DNA of 64,000 nucleotides. It comes from Peptococcaceae bacterium BICA1-7 (GTDB taxonomy: Bacteria > Bacillota > Desulfotomaculia > Desulfotomaculales > Desulfocucumaceae). Within the stretch, counting starts at the first letter, position 1; each line of letters starts with the position of its first letter. Position numbers and translations under genes: made by a program. The notes under the pieces are model-generated. The model was not told the origin of the DNA and did no database searches. It saw only the letters and a program-made list of their open reading frames with translations. Shown piece by piece: positions 8,164 to 18,779 of this stretch. The stretch covers positions 62,001-126,000 of the forward strand of contig JUEB01000001.1 in NCBI GenBank assembly GCA_000802095.1, read 5' to 3'.

Positions 8164-10089
8164 ATGACTATGGTGGTTTTACAGGCCTCCAATATAATAA
8201 AGTCCTTTGGAGCCAAAACTATACTGGAAGAGGCCTCTATTACCCTTCACGCCGGTGAAAAGGCTGCCGTGGTAGGACCTAACGGCGCCGGCAAGACAAC
8301 TCTTCTAAAAATTATCACCGGTGAAATGAGGCCGGATACCGGGGAAATATTCAGGCCGGGCGGGGCCACCCTGGGCTGTCTGGCCCAGGAGGGGGGCCTT
8401 TCCCCGGAGTTTACTGTAATGGAAGAAATGCTTTCGGTTTTCTCCTCCCTTATTGAACAGGAAGAAGCCATGCGTGAGATGGAAAGACTGATGGGAGAAA
8501 GGGCTGTGCTACAGGACCTACAGGCCTATGAACGTATATCCGGAGAGTATGCCACCCTGACTGAGTCCTTCAGAAACAGCGGAGGCTATGAATTCCGCGC
8601 CGGTATCAAGTCTGTGTTAAACGGCCTCAAATTTGGTGAGGAGTACCATCAAAGAGCCACAAATACTCTCAGCGGGGGCCAGAAAACAAGGCTGGCCATG
8701 GCCAGGCTGCTTCTTTCCCGCCCTGATGTGCTGGTGCTGGACGAGCCTACCAACCACCTGGACATGGAGACCCTATCCTGGCTGGAGAAATACCTGCAAT
8801 CATATCCCGGCTCAATACTGGTGGTGTCTCACGACAGGTATTTCCTGGACTCACTGGCAGATACCGTATACGAGCTGGACAGGGGCAGACTGCACAGGTA
8901 CCCGGGCAATTACAGCAGCTTTATTACCCAAAAGGCTCAGGCCCGGGAAAGGAATGAAAAGCTTTACGAAAAGCAGAAGAAGGAAATAGCCAGAACCGAG
9001 GACTTCATCCGCAAAAATATAGCCCGGGCCTCCACCACCGGCAGGGCTCAGAGCAAAAGAAAGTCCCTGGAAAAAATGGACATTATGGAAAAGCCCGCGG
9101 ATTTAAAAGGAGCCAGTTTCTCCTTTTCCATAGAAAGGCCCAGTGCCCGGGAGGTGCTTACCGCCAAGAGCCTTTCAGTGGGCTACCGGGATAACCTGCT
9201 GTCCTCGGGAATAGATCTGCTTATTGAGCGCGGTGAGAGGGTGGCACTTATAGGGCCAAACGGAGCCGGCAAATCCACCCTGCTAAAGACCGTAGCCGGG
9301 ATTATACAGCCGCTGAAGGGCCATCTGCTCATGGGGTCATACGTGGAAACAGGCTATTACGACCAGGAGCAGGCCAGGCTGGAAGGAACCCACACTGTGC
9401 TGGACGAGTTATGGAACCGCTTCCCCCATATGGATGAGAAGGATGTGCGGGGTCTCCTGGGCAGTTTCCTTTTCAGCGGGGATGCTGTGTTTAAAACGGT
9501 GGACAACTTAAGCGGAGGAGAAAAGGCCAGGCTGGCCCTGGCCGTGATCATGCTGCGCAGGGCCAATTTTCTCCTCATGGACGAGCCCACCAACCACCTG
9601 GACGTATACAGCCGGGAGGTGCTCGAAGAAGCCCTGCAGGGCTATGACGGCACAATACTGTTTGTTTCCCATGACCGATATTTTCTGAACAAGCTGGCCA
9701 CCAGGGTAATTGAAATCACTCCCCGGGGACTGGTGGGCTTTCCCGGCAATTACGATGACTTTCTTGCCAAAAGGGCGATAGACTCCTCCGGCCCACTCAC
9801 GCCAGCCATTTCAGAGGAAAAAGAGGCCGCCCGCCTATCCTACATGAAGGACAAGGAAGCCCGGCGCCTGGCAGAAAAAATGAAGAAAAAGGCTTCCGAC
9901 CTGGAAAGCGCCATAGAAGAAACCGAAAGGCGCATCCGCTCCCTGGAGGAGGAAATATACCTCCCCGAGGTCAACCAGGACCTGGACCTTTTGCTGAAAA
10001 AAAATGCCGACCTGGAACAATGCCGCGAAGAGCTGGATTCCCTTTACTCCCAGTGGGAAACTGTTAGCAGCCACCTTGGGGAGCTTTAG
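8164..10089 (+). CDS. ABC-F family ATPase (Uup/YdiF-like)
   Basis: A 641-aa protein with two fused ABC ATPase modules and no membrane segments, the ABC-F layout. Walker A GPNGAGKTT is at residues 38-46 and GPNGAGKST near 364; the signatures LSGGQKTR near 169 and LSGGEKAR near 449 are each followed by LDEPTNHLD or MDEPTNHLD. A linker between the modules and a C-terminal coiled coil (MKKKASDLESAIEETERRI) match Uup/YdiF. ABC-F proteins act at the ribosomal E site to rescue or tune translation. The RelA/SpoT-like gene follows after about 115 bp on the same strand, so both may respond to translational stress. Confidence 0.92.
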   Translation: MTMVVLQASNIIKSFGAKTILEEASITLHAGEKAAVVGPNGAGKTTLLKIITGEMRPDTGEIFRPGGATLGCLAQEGGLSPEFTVMEEMLSVFSSLIEQEEAMREMERLMGERAVLQDLQAYERISGEYATLTESFRNSGGYEFRAGIKSVLNGLKFGEEYHQRATNTLSGGQKTRLAMARLLLSRPDVLVLDEPTNHLDMETLSWLEKYLQSYPGSILVVSHDRYFLDSLADTVYELDRGRLHRYPGNYSSFITQKAQARERNEKLYEKQKKEIARTEDFIRKNIARASTTGRAQSKRKSLEKMDIMEKPADLKGASFSFSIERPSAREVLTAKSLSVGYRDNLLSSGIDLLIERGERVALIGPNGAGKSTLLKTVAGIIQPLKGHLLMGSYVETGYYDQEQARLEGTHTVLDELWNRFPHMDEKDVRGLLGSFLFSGDAVFKTVDNLSGGEKARLALAVIMLRRANFLLMDEPTNHLDVYSREVLEEALQGYDGTILFVSHDRYFLNKLATRVIEITPRGLVGFPGNYDDFLAKRAIDSSGPLTPAISEEKEAARLSYMKDKEARRLAEKMKKKASDLESAIEETERRIRSLEEEIYLPEVNQDLDLLLKKNADLEQCREELDSLYSQWETVSSHLGEL

Positions 10090-10204
10090 CCTTGAAAAAA
10101 AAACCATGGGCAATTTATTATAATTAATGAGCTATTTAATGTATAATATTGACGGAGATGAGGTACGGGCTGTTAATCAGACTAGTCTCACCGGGGGTTG
10201 GCTT

Positions 10205-11386
10205 ATGAATACCATGGAGCAGATGAAAATTAGCTACTATGAGAATATTTCCAACTTCAGCCTGGCCGCAGAGGCCATTGTGGATGAGCTTAAGGATTTT
10301 ATCGCCATGTTCCGCATCGGCCACAGGCTGCAGGTGAAGCAGTACCCTCTATACCGGTTTGAAACACGGGTGAAATCCTGGGAGAGCATTGCCGACAAGC
10401 TGGCCCGGAAGGATCAGTACAAAAATGCCACTTCCCTGGATGACCTGCCTGACATAATAGGTATTTTTGTAATTGTTGAGCTGGACGAGGATGTGGAAAA
10501 GATGGTCCGGCTGCTGGAAAAGGAAAAGAATGACCTTTTCAGGTTTACCCATATAGTGTCCCTCACCCATTACCTGACCGCCCACGAAAACGGAAAGCAC
10601 TCTCACCATTTCGACGGTATTTACGCCTGGCAGGAAACCAGGTTTAATTTTGAGGTGCAGGTCCGCAGCGAGGTGGAAAACCTCTGGTCCAACATAGAGC
10701 ATATGTCTTTTTATAAAAACAAGGTCAAGAGCCGCAACGACCGGATACTGAACAGGCTCAAGGAGCACTCTTACAACCTTCTCCTGCAGGCCGACGAGGT
10801 ATTGAGCATATTGCGCCGTGAGCGAATGAAAAATGACATGCTGGACCTCAAGGAAAAGATGATGGACGCCCTGGAAGGGCTTTTTGACGGGATAAAAATA
10901 AGGGACGTCGAGGCCATCTCGGGATATATGTACGAGTGCTGGGCCATGCCCTTTGAAAAAATGACAGTGGAGGACTTCGAACACTTTTTTTCCTCTTCGG
11001 TTAAAGTGGATGACCAGGCGATAGCCGGGCTGCTGGAGGCATACAAGCCCGAAAGCACCCACCGGAGGCTGCACAGGTACCTCAAGGACAACATGACACT
11101 GAGCGACAGTGTTATACTAAGGATAGGCATAGCCACCAACGAGCCCGAGGCTGCCGTGGAGTACCTGCTGATGGATATGGAAGAGGCCTGCTGCAAATCC
11201 TGCGGCGAGTGGGTGGACTATAACGATGCCGACTTTTTCGCGGCCAGGGTAGACATGCGGGGAGACTTCTACTGCCGCGACTGCGCGCAAAAACTCCTCA
11301 AATACTGCGAGGTCTGCGGCAATGTGCTGACCAGCGGGAAAATATGCCTTTCCTGCACATCCCGACTGAGCAAAAAGAAAAAATAG
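10205..11386 (+). CDS. RelA/SpoT-like alarmone synthetase-domain protein with C-terminal zinc ribbon
   Basis: The N-terminal half resembles a RelA/SpoT nucleotidyltransferase domain: YRFETRVKSWESIADKLARK, DLPDIIGIFVIVEL, then FNFEVQVRSEVENLWSNIEH, the counterpart of the EIQIRT...W..EH block. A helical middle follows. The last ~50 residues hold four CxxC pairs (CKSCGEW, YCRDCAQK, YCEVCGN, ICLSCTS), a double zinc ribbon. The domain makes or binds (p)ppGpp in other proteins; whether this one is active cannot be told, since several substrate residues are not obvious. The ATG at 10205 has GGGGG 8 bases upstream; a frame start at 10127 (MSYLMY) lacks a ribosome site but cannot be excluded. Confidence 0.78.
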   Translation: MNTMEQMKISYYENISNFSLAAEAIVDELKDFIAMFRIGHRLQVKQYPLYRFETRVKSWESIADKLARKDQYKNATSLDDLPDIIGIFVIVELDEDVEKMVRLLEKEKNDLFRFTHIVSLTHYLTAHENGKHSHHFDGIYAWQETRFNFEVQVRSEVENLWSNIEHMSFYKNKVKSRNDRILNRLKEHSYNLLLQADEVLSILRRERMKNDMLDLKEKMMDALEGLFDGIKIRDVEAISGYMYECWAMPFEKMTVEDFEHFFSSSVKVDDQAIAGLLEAYKPESTHRRLHRYLKDNMTLSDSVILRIGIATNEPEAAVEYLLMDMEEACCKSCGEWVDYNDADFFAARVDMRGDFYCRDCAQKLLKYCEVCGNVLTSGKICLSCTSRLSKKKK

Positions 11387-11399
11387 CCGCCGTTCCTGC

Positions 11400-11587
11400 G
11401 ACGGGAGACGGGAGATGCTATAGGTAATACCTGAGGAAGGAGACGGGAGACGGGAGATTGAGCATGCCTTACAAGCTATATGGCTTTAAATTTCTATGGA
11501 CCCTGTCTGTGGCTAAGTCAGACAGAGAGTCAGTCTTATAAACCAACCTCAAAGTCGGGCTTGCAAAACTCCCGTCTCCCGTCTCCC
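11400..11587. repeat. Repeat family B, copy 1
   Basis: GACGGGAGACGGGAG occurs twice on the left (11400-11414 and 11442-11456), and its reverse complement, as three CCCGTCTC-type units, occurs on the right (11569-11587). The whole can fold into a long hairpin. It contains GGTAATACCT, the inverse of the AGGTATTACC block of the other B copies. The bases just after it, GCAATGCCTGTTAGC, recur after repeat C1 and, in altered form, after A1. Confidence 0.75.
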
Positions 11588-11640
11588 GACCTATAAGCAA
11601 TGCCTGTTAGCCATAAAAGAATATAAAGGAAGTGACAGCC

Positions 11641-12540
11641 TTGTTTAAACCAACCGGTTCCTGGGTAGCCATTCCCACTCCCTTCAACAATGATGATTCG
11701 GTGGATCTGGAGGGCTTTAAAACACTTATCGACTTCCAGGCCGCAAACGGCACCACATCCCTCCTGGCGCTGGGATCGGCCGGCGAAACCACCCTGTTGA
11801 GCATGGAGGAAAAAAGAAATATAATAAGCTCGGTGTCCCGCCAGGCCAGGGGGAAAATACCGGTGTTTTTCGGCACCACCTGCTCCTCCACCAGGGAGAC
11901 CATAGAATTAAGCCGGTATGCAGAGTCCGAGGGGGCGGACGGTGTGGTGCTGACGGTCCCTCCCTATCTCCTCCCTCCCCAGGATGCGGCGCTGGAGCAC
12001 TTTCTGGCGGTGGGAAAATCAATAAAAATACCCTTTGGCCTTTACAACAATCCCAGCCGGGTAGGAGTCTTTGTGGAGCCCGAGACCATTGCAGCCATAT
12101 ACCGCCAGTGCCCCAACTTCGTGGCCGACAAGGAGGCTATGCCCAGGGTTTCACAGCTGGTGGAGGTGCTCCGGCTGACCGAAGGCAATGTTCATGTGCT
12201 GTGCTGCGACTTCCCCAAATACTCCATAGTCATCCCCACCCTGGCCCTGGGCGGTCACGGGACGGCCAACATAGGGGGCAATGTAATCCCCAGGGAAATG
12301 GCCGAAATGTCAAAGCCCTGGGACAGTATTGAGCAGGTGGAAAAGAGCCGGTCACTGTACAATAAATACTATGACCTCTTGAAAATGCTCTACACACTTT
12401 CCAACCCCATAGTGCTAAAGGCTGCCTTAAAGCTCATGGGCCTTCCCTCAGGACGGCCCCGCCGCCCATACCCGGAATTTGCCGGGCCAAAGCTGGAGGA
12501 GCTGAAAAAGGTAATGACAGGGCTGGGAATAATACAATAA
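11641..12540 (+). CDS. DapA-family class I aldolase (dihydrodipicolinate synthase-like)
   Basis: A 299-aa TIM-barrel lyase of the DapA/NanA superfamily. The Schiff-base lysine is K164 (VADKEAMP) and the catalytic tyrosine Y135 (LYNNPSR). The substrate carboxylate loop reads GSAGE (45-49) instead of the GTTGE of true dihydrodipicolinate synthase, so the second threonine is replaced by alanine. This points to a different 2-oxo-acid substrate, which is inference. The TTG at 11641 was chosen: AAGGAAGTGA at 11626-11635 is an almost complete ribosome site 5 bases upstream, whereas a GTG at 11632 lies inside it. The gene is isolated between repeats, with no lysine-pathway neighbours. Confidence 0.85.
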   Translation: MFKPTGSWVAIPTPFNNDDSVDLEGFKTLIDFQAANGTTSLLALGSAGETTLLSMEEKRNIISSVSRQARGKIPVFFGTTCSSTRETIELSRYAESEGADGVVLTVPPYLLPPQDAALEHFLAVGKSIKIPFGLYNNPSRVGVFVEPETIAAIYRQCPNFVADKEAMPRVSQLVEVLRLTEGNVHVLCCDFPKYSIVIPTLALGGHGTANIGGNVIPREMAEMSKPWDSIEQVEKSRSLYNKYYDLLKMLYTLSNPIVLKAALKLMGLPSGRPRRPYPEFAGPKLEELKKVMTGLGIIQ

Positions 12541-12565
12541 AGATAGGCTTATGCTGATAGTACTA

Positions 12566-12600
12566 TGCGGTCGGAATATAGAATTCAGAATCCAGAATAA
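12566..12600. repeat. Repeat family C, copy 1
   Basis: Carries TGCGGTCGGAATA, the inverse of TATTCCGACCGCA found in copies C2 and C3, followed by GAATTCAGAATCCAG, which resembles their tandem ATTCTGA units in reverse. Lies in the gap between the aldolase and the patatin gene. Confidence 0.65.
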
Positions 12601-12637
12601 AATGACCTTACCCGATATCGGCATTTTGTCTCCTGAC

Positions 12638-13897
12638 CTAAAAGCAATGCCTGTTAGCATTCCACTGCCCGATCAGATTCTTTATGACAGGCATCATCCT
12701 GTCGGCTCTTTTTTCTCCCTCCCTGATGAAATGTTTGGCCTCGCGGAAGCTGTAGCCGCTCAGATCGGGCCTCTTTACATCTATGACCACATCTGCCCAC
12801 TGGTTTTTGGCCAGGGCAACCTGTTTTTTGGTAACCAGGTCGAAGGTGCGCATGATGGCCAGCACAATATTCCTGGGCGGCCCCTGCTGGTAGTGAAAGT
12901 CACTGACCGATACCGCGATGACTATGTTTGCCCCCATGGCCCGGCATACGCTGGCCGGAACCATGTTGACGGTGCCCCCGTCCACCAGTGTACGGTTATA
13001 TAGCCTGACCGGCTCAAATATGGCGGGTATGGCAGTGGAGGCCCTGATGGCGTCGGTTATGCTGCCCTCCCTGATGATCACCTCCTCCCCGGTGCCGGAG
13101 TCGGCCGCCACAACAGCCAGTGGTATATCAAGCTCTTGAAAGGTTATGTCCCCTATAAAGCTTTTCACCAGCTGGCCAAGCTTTTCATTGTTTAAAAAAG
13201 CCCTCCCCGGGGGAATTACCGGACTGGCCACCTTTGACCACCTGAGCCTCAAGGCAAAGCTTTCTATTTCCTCAACTGACCGGCCTGCTGCCAGGCACGC
13301 GCCCACCATAGCGCCGGCGCTGGTGCCGGCCACCAGGTCAATGGGTATATTATTTTTTACAAGGGAGCGGATCACACCTATATGGGCCATGCCCCTAACC
13401 ACCCCGGCCCCCAGGGCCAGCCCTATAACAGGCCTCCCTAAGTGGTCCGGGGCTTCTGCGAAAGGCTTCGCCCGGTCCCGGGTCTCCCCTGCCTCAGTTG
13501 CTAAACCGGCGTGGCCGGGGTTTTCTCTTCTGATAATCCGGCAAAGTGTGTCCACCACCTGCTGGTTAAAGTCGGGCAGGTCGGCCATCAGCCTCAACAG
13601 CCCCTCCCTGTCCGTCCTGATAAGCCCGGCGCGGCCCCCGGCGGCATAGGTGGCAGCCGACCCGGACCCGGTGAGGCAGGGCACCTCCCCGAAATACTCC
13701 CCGGCGGACAGGACGGCCAGTACATTTTTCACCGGCCCCTCGGGGTATACCTCTACCCGGCCGGACTTCACAAAGTAGAAAAAGGGGCACTCCTGCCCCT
13801 GGATGATAATTTTTTCTCCGGGCTGGCAGTCTACCCGCTCACCCAGCTCTTCAAGGCGAGATGGAAGATTTTTAAACCTTATTTGCACCGGCCCCAC
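12638..13897 (-). CDS. Patatin-like phospholipase with N-terminal cyclic-nucleotide-binding domain
   Basis: A 419-aa protein resembling bacterial neuropathy-target-esterase-type enzymes. Residues about 10-120 form a cNMP-binding/Crp-like domain (QPGEKIIIQGQECPFFYFVKSG, GEYFGEVPCLTG). A patatin domain follows: oxyanion loop GAGVVRG (163-169), nucleophile S193 in GTSAG and catalytic D306 in DGG. It should hydrolyse phospholipid or lysophospholipid acyl esters, perhaps under nucleotide or other ligand control. No membrane anchor is evident. Start is GTG at 13897 or the in-frame GTG nine bases later, both behind G-rich sequence. Release of fatty acids could feed the nearby fakA-fakB kinase, which is inference. 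Confidence 0.87.
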   Translation of the reverse strand: MGPVQIRFKNLPSRLEELGERVDCQPGEKIIIQGQECPFFYFVKSGRVEVYPEGPVKNVLAVLSAGEYFGEVPCLTGSGSAATYAAGGRAGLIRTDREGLLRLMADLPDFNQQVVDTLCRIIRRENPGHAGLATEAGETRDRAKPFAEAPDHLGRPVIGLALGAGVVRGMAHIGVIRSLVKNNIPIDLVAGTSAGAMVGACLAAGRSVEEIESFALRLRWSKVASPVIPPGRAFLNNEKLGQLVKSFIGDITFQELDIPLAVVAADSGTGEEVIIREGSITDAIRASTAIPAIFEPVRLYNRTLVDGGTVNMVPASVCRAMGANIVIAVSVSDFHYQQGPPRNIVLAIMRTFDLVTKKQVALAKNQWADVVIDVKRPDLSGYSFREAKHFIREGEKRADRMMPVIKNLIGQWNANRHCF

Positions 13898-13975
13898 CCC
13901 GATTCGGTAAACGCCCCGCGGGCTTTTAGCAGTCAGCAGTCAGCCATCTGCAACATGTGGATCTCAATTCTGACT

Positions 13976-14127
13976 CCCGATCGGGGACATTCCTCCGACC
14001 CTAAATTCCAGAATTGGGAATTGGGAGAGAGCAAAAGCCATCCCGATCGGGGACATTCCTGTCCCGAAAGAAATACTTTTTCTTCAGCAGGTGTGTCCCC
14101 ATTCCTTGTTCGGTGTGTCCCCTTTCC
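13976..14127. repeat. Repeat family D, copy 1
   Basis: CCGATCGGGGACATTCCT occurs twice (about 13977 and 14043) and is followed by AGCAGGTGTGTCCCCATTCC and a second GTGTGTCCCC unit that runs right up to the stop codon of the acetoacetyl-CoA synthetase gene. The same blocks recur at 54608-54694 and 55930-56059, and inverted at 20970-21028. Non-coding. Confidence 0.75.
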
Positions 14128-16080
<1,953 letters not shown>

Positions 16081-16144
16081 AACCGACACCCCCTGAAATT
16101 TTTTGTATCTTCCCAAAAGTCAAAATTTTTGTCATAAAAAAATA

Positions 16145-16993
16145 TCAGTCCTTCACCGGAAGACATACGCAGCCCGCCAGGCTTGGCCCCACATGGGTGC
16201 CCACCACTGTGCCCAGCCTGGTATCTATAATCTCGGCGCAGTTAAAATTCTCCCGCAAACCCTTTTTAAGCTCCTCGGCTCCTTCCGGGAAATCACCGTG
16301 GGTGACCAGGCACTGGAGCCTGGCTCCATACCCGAATTTATCTCCCAATATGGATATTATCCTGGCCAGGGCCTTGGATTTACCCCGCACCTTCTCATAG
16401 GGTGAAACCAGCCCCCCGTTTATAGTCAGAAGTGGCTTTACATTTAAAAGAGTCCCCAAGAAGGCCTGGGCCTTCCCTATACGCCCTCCTCTCTGGAGGT
16501 ATTCAAGGGAGTCCACCATGAAATAAACCTCCAGCTCGCTGAGCCACCGGCTTATAAGGCCTTTTATCTCTTCCCCGCTTTTTCCCTCTTCAGCCGCCCG
16601 GGCGGCGTTTAAAACCAGTATGCCAAGGGGCACCCCGGCCATTCCCGAGTCAATTACCTCCAGCCCCGGGTAATTCAGCATGGTCCTGGCCAGGTTGGCA
16701 GACTGGACTGTACCGCTCATGAGGCTGGATATGTGTATAGATATAATTTCATCTCCGCCCTTGACCAGGGGGGTATAGTATTCCACAAATTCCGCCGGAG
16801 AGGGCTGTGAGGTGCTGGAAGTCTCTCCGTTAGTCTGCCGGCGGAAAAACTCTTCAGAGGTAATCTCCACCCTGTCCAGGTATACCTCCTCACCAAAAAA
16901 AACCTTTAGCGGAACAACCGTTATATTGTATCTTTGAACTATATCATCAGGCAGGTCTGCCGTGCTGTCGGTGACAATGCGCAGTTTTCCCAT
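16145..16993 (-). CDS. fakB: DegV-family fatty-acid-binding protein (FakB)
   Basis: A 282-aa DegV/FakB protein: MGKLRIVTDSTADLPDD at the N terminus, TSSTSQPSPAEF (the conserved TSQPS loop that meets the fatty-acid carboxylate) and HISSLMSGT. FakB binds a fatty acid and presents it to FakA for phosphorylation, giving acyl-phosphate for membrane phospholipid synthesis. GGAGGT lies 8 bases before the ATG at 16993. It follows fakA by only 16 bp on the same strand, which strongly supports the functional pairing. It is cytoplasmic with no membrane segment. Confidence 0.92.
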   Translation of the reverse strand: MGKLRIVTDSTADLPDDIVQRYNITVVPLKVFFGEEVYLDRVEITSEEFFRRQTNGETSSTSQPSPAEFVEYYTPLVKGGDEIISIHISSLMSGTVQSANLARTMLNYPGLEVIDSGMAGVPLGILVLNAARAAEEGKSGEEIKGLISRWLSELEVYFMVDSLEYLQRGGRIGKAQAFLGTLLNVKPLLTINGGLVSPYEKVRGKSKALARIISILGDKFGYGARLQCLVTHGDFPEGAEELKKGLRENFNCAEIIDTRLGTVVGTHVGPSLAGCVCLPVKD

Positions 16994-17009
16994 CAATATT
17001 ACCTCCGTG

Positions 17010-18626
17010 CTATTCGGCGGAAATTATAAACTGGTAATGAGGCTGTCCCCCATAGTGCAGTTCAATTTCCAGCTCTCCGAATTCCTTCCCCAGACCTTCG
17101 GCCAACGACTCCGCCTCGCTGCCGGATATACCAGCGCCATAATACAGTGTCACAATTTCAGCGGCCTCTGCTACCAAGGTTTTCACAAGGCCGCTAACCA
17201 CGGGATGCAGCTGGGTTCCCGAGGCCAGTATCCGATCCTCCACCACAGCAATATAGTCCCCTGCGGATATGTTAAGCCCGTCCATCTGTGTATCCCTTAC
17301 AGCCCTGGTTACCTCCCCGCACTTTATGCTTTCGGCGGCTGCAGCCATTTTGCGGGCTATATCGCCTATATCGCCGTATGGGTTGTGAACCAGCATGGCA
17401 GCCAGCCCCTGCGGTATATTAAGGGTTTTTACCATTTCAACTTCTTTGCCGGAGATTTTTTTCGCCTGCTCCACCGCCATTACCACATTGCTGTTGTTTG
17501 GAAGAACTATTACCCTGTCTGCCCTTACCCGGTTTATGGCCTCAAGAATAACCTCTGTGCTGGGATTCATGGTTTGCCCGCCGGGTATAACGGAATCTGC
17601 CCCCAGGCTCTCCATTATATTGATGATTCCCTCACCCTGGCCCACACTCACTATCCCCAGCGGCTTTTCGAGTCCGGAGGGCGAATTGAGCTCCCTGTGC
17701 TGCTCCTCCATGTTACTTATCTGAACATTATTAAGAGCCCCGTACTTGAGGCAGCACTCCAGCACCAGCCCCGGGTGGTTGGAGTGGATATGCACCTTGG
17801 CGGTCTCATCATTGCCCACCACCATCAGACAGTCACCGTAAGGGGCCAGCTCCCTACGCATCTGGTCCAAGGGAAGCCCCCTGCCACCCACTATCATCTC
17901 GGTGCAGTAGGTAAACTGGATGACCTGGTTGACCTCCCGGGCCCTGGCTATGAATTCCTTCTGCTGGCTGGCCGCCAGGTCGAACAATTCAAGCTCCTGC
18001 CTGGCTGCCGCCTTTTTCAGGGCGTGCAGTATGCCCTCCAGGATGACCACCAGCCCCCGGCCACCAGCGTCAACAACACCGGCCTCTTTAAGTATGGGAA
18101 GCATATCCGGTGTTTCGGCCAGGGCCTGCTGGGCCTGCCGGTAGGCGTGAAACATGGCCCTCAGCATGTCGTAATGCCTTCTGACACCCTCGTCGAAGCC
18201 CTCGGCCAGCCTTTTGCAGACCGTCAGTATGGTGCCCTCGGCAGGGTTCATCACCGCCCGGTAGGCAGCCTCCGAGCCTTCACTGAAGCCAGCCGCCACA
18301 TCGGCTGTACATACTCTGCTCTTGCCCTCCAGCGCCTTGGCGAAACCGCTTAGTATCTGTGACAGGATCACCCCTGAGTTACCCCTGGCCCCCAGAAGGC
18401 ACCCCTGGGCCATGGCAGCAGCAATTTCCCCGGCCGCCGCCCCCTTTTTCTCCCTGGCCTCTTTTACACCGGAAAGAAAGGTCAGGTACATGTTGGTCCC
18501 GGTATCCCCATCAGGGACAGGAAAGACATTAAGAGCGTCAATCTCAGATTTGTGCTCGGCCAGCAGGTTAGCACTACCCACCAGCATCATCAGAAACTCC
18601 TTGCCGTTAAATGAATCAAACCCCAT
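17010..18626 (-). CDS. fakA: Fatty acid kinase catalytic subunit (FakA/YloV, DAK2 domain)
   Basis: A 538-aa protein. The N-terminal DAK2 kinase domain carries LNVFPVPDGDTGTNMY (metal and ATP site) and GARGNSGVILSQ. The middle and C-terminal FakA domains include VVDAGGRGL, FTYCTEMIVGG and MGADSVIPGGQTMNPST-like segments (here LGADSVIPGGQTMNPST) plus VLPNNSNVVMAVEQA. FakA phosphorylates fatty acids bound to FakB. ACCGGAGGATGCATA directly before the ATG supports the start. The gene heads a fakA-fakB unit. In many Firmicutes an Asp23-type gene lies upstream of this gene; none is present here. Confidence 0.93.
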   Translation of the reverse strand: MGFDSFNGKEFLMMLVGSANLLAEHKSEIDALNVFPVPDGDTGTNMYLTFLSGVKEAREKKGAAAGEIAAAMAQGCLLGARGNSGVILSQILSGFAKALEGKSRVCTADVAAGFSEGSEAAYRAVMNPAEGTILTVCKRLAEGFDEGVRRHYDMLRAMFHAYRQAQQALAETPDMLPILKEAGVVDAGGRGLVVILEGILHALKKAAARQELELFDLAASQQKEFIARAREVNQVIQFTYCTEMIVGGRGLPLDQMRRELAPYGDCLMVVGNDETAKVHIHSNHPGLVLECCLKYGALNNVQISNMEEQHRELNSPSGLEKPLGIVSVGQGEGIINIMESLGADSVIPGGQTMNPSTEVILEAINRVRADRVIVLPNNSNVVMAVEQAKKISGKEVEMVKTLNIPQGLAAMLVHNPYGDIGDIARKMAAAAESIKCGEVTRAVRDTQMDGLNISAGDYIAVVEDRILASGTQLHPVVSGLVKTLVAEAAEIVTLYYGAGISGSEAESLAEGLGKEFGELEIELHYGGQPHYQFIISAE

Positions 18627-18779
18627 TATGCATCCTCCGGTGAAATAGCTATATGCAGTAGCTAAATTCGCCGTAATAATTTTAAAAACCTTTTTCCGGG
18701 GATTAATTTGATTATTTTAGTTATTAGTCAACAGCATACTCAAAGCAGTTTTCAGCACTCCTCATATGTAGCCGGGCTC

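Noticed and set aside
10349-11074. 241-codon minus-strand frame opposite the RelA/SpoT-like gene
   Set aside because: Its protein has no domain, while the plus strand shows the RelA/SpoT and zinc-ribbon motifs.
16962-18353. Long open frame (463 codons) on the plus strand opposite fakA
   Set aside because: It is the antisense shadow of fakA, whose motifs (DGDTGTNMY, GARGNSG) and ribosome site are clear. The antisense protein has no family features.
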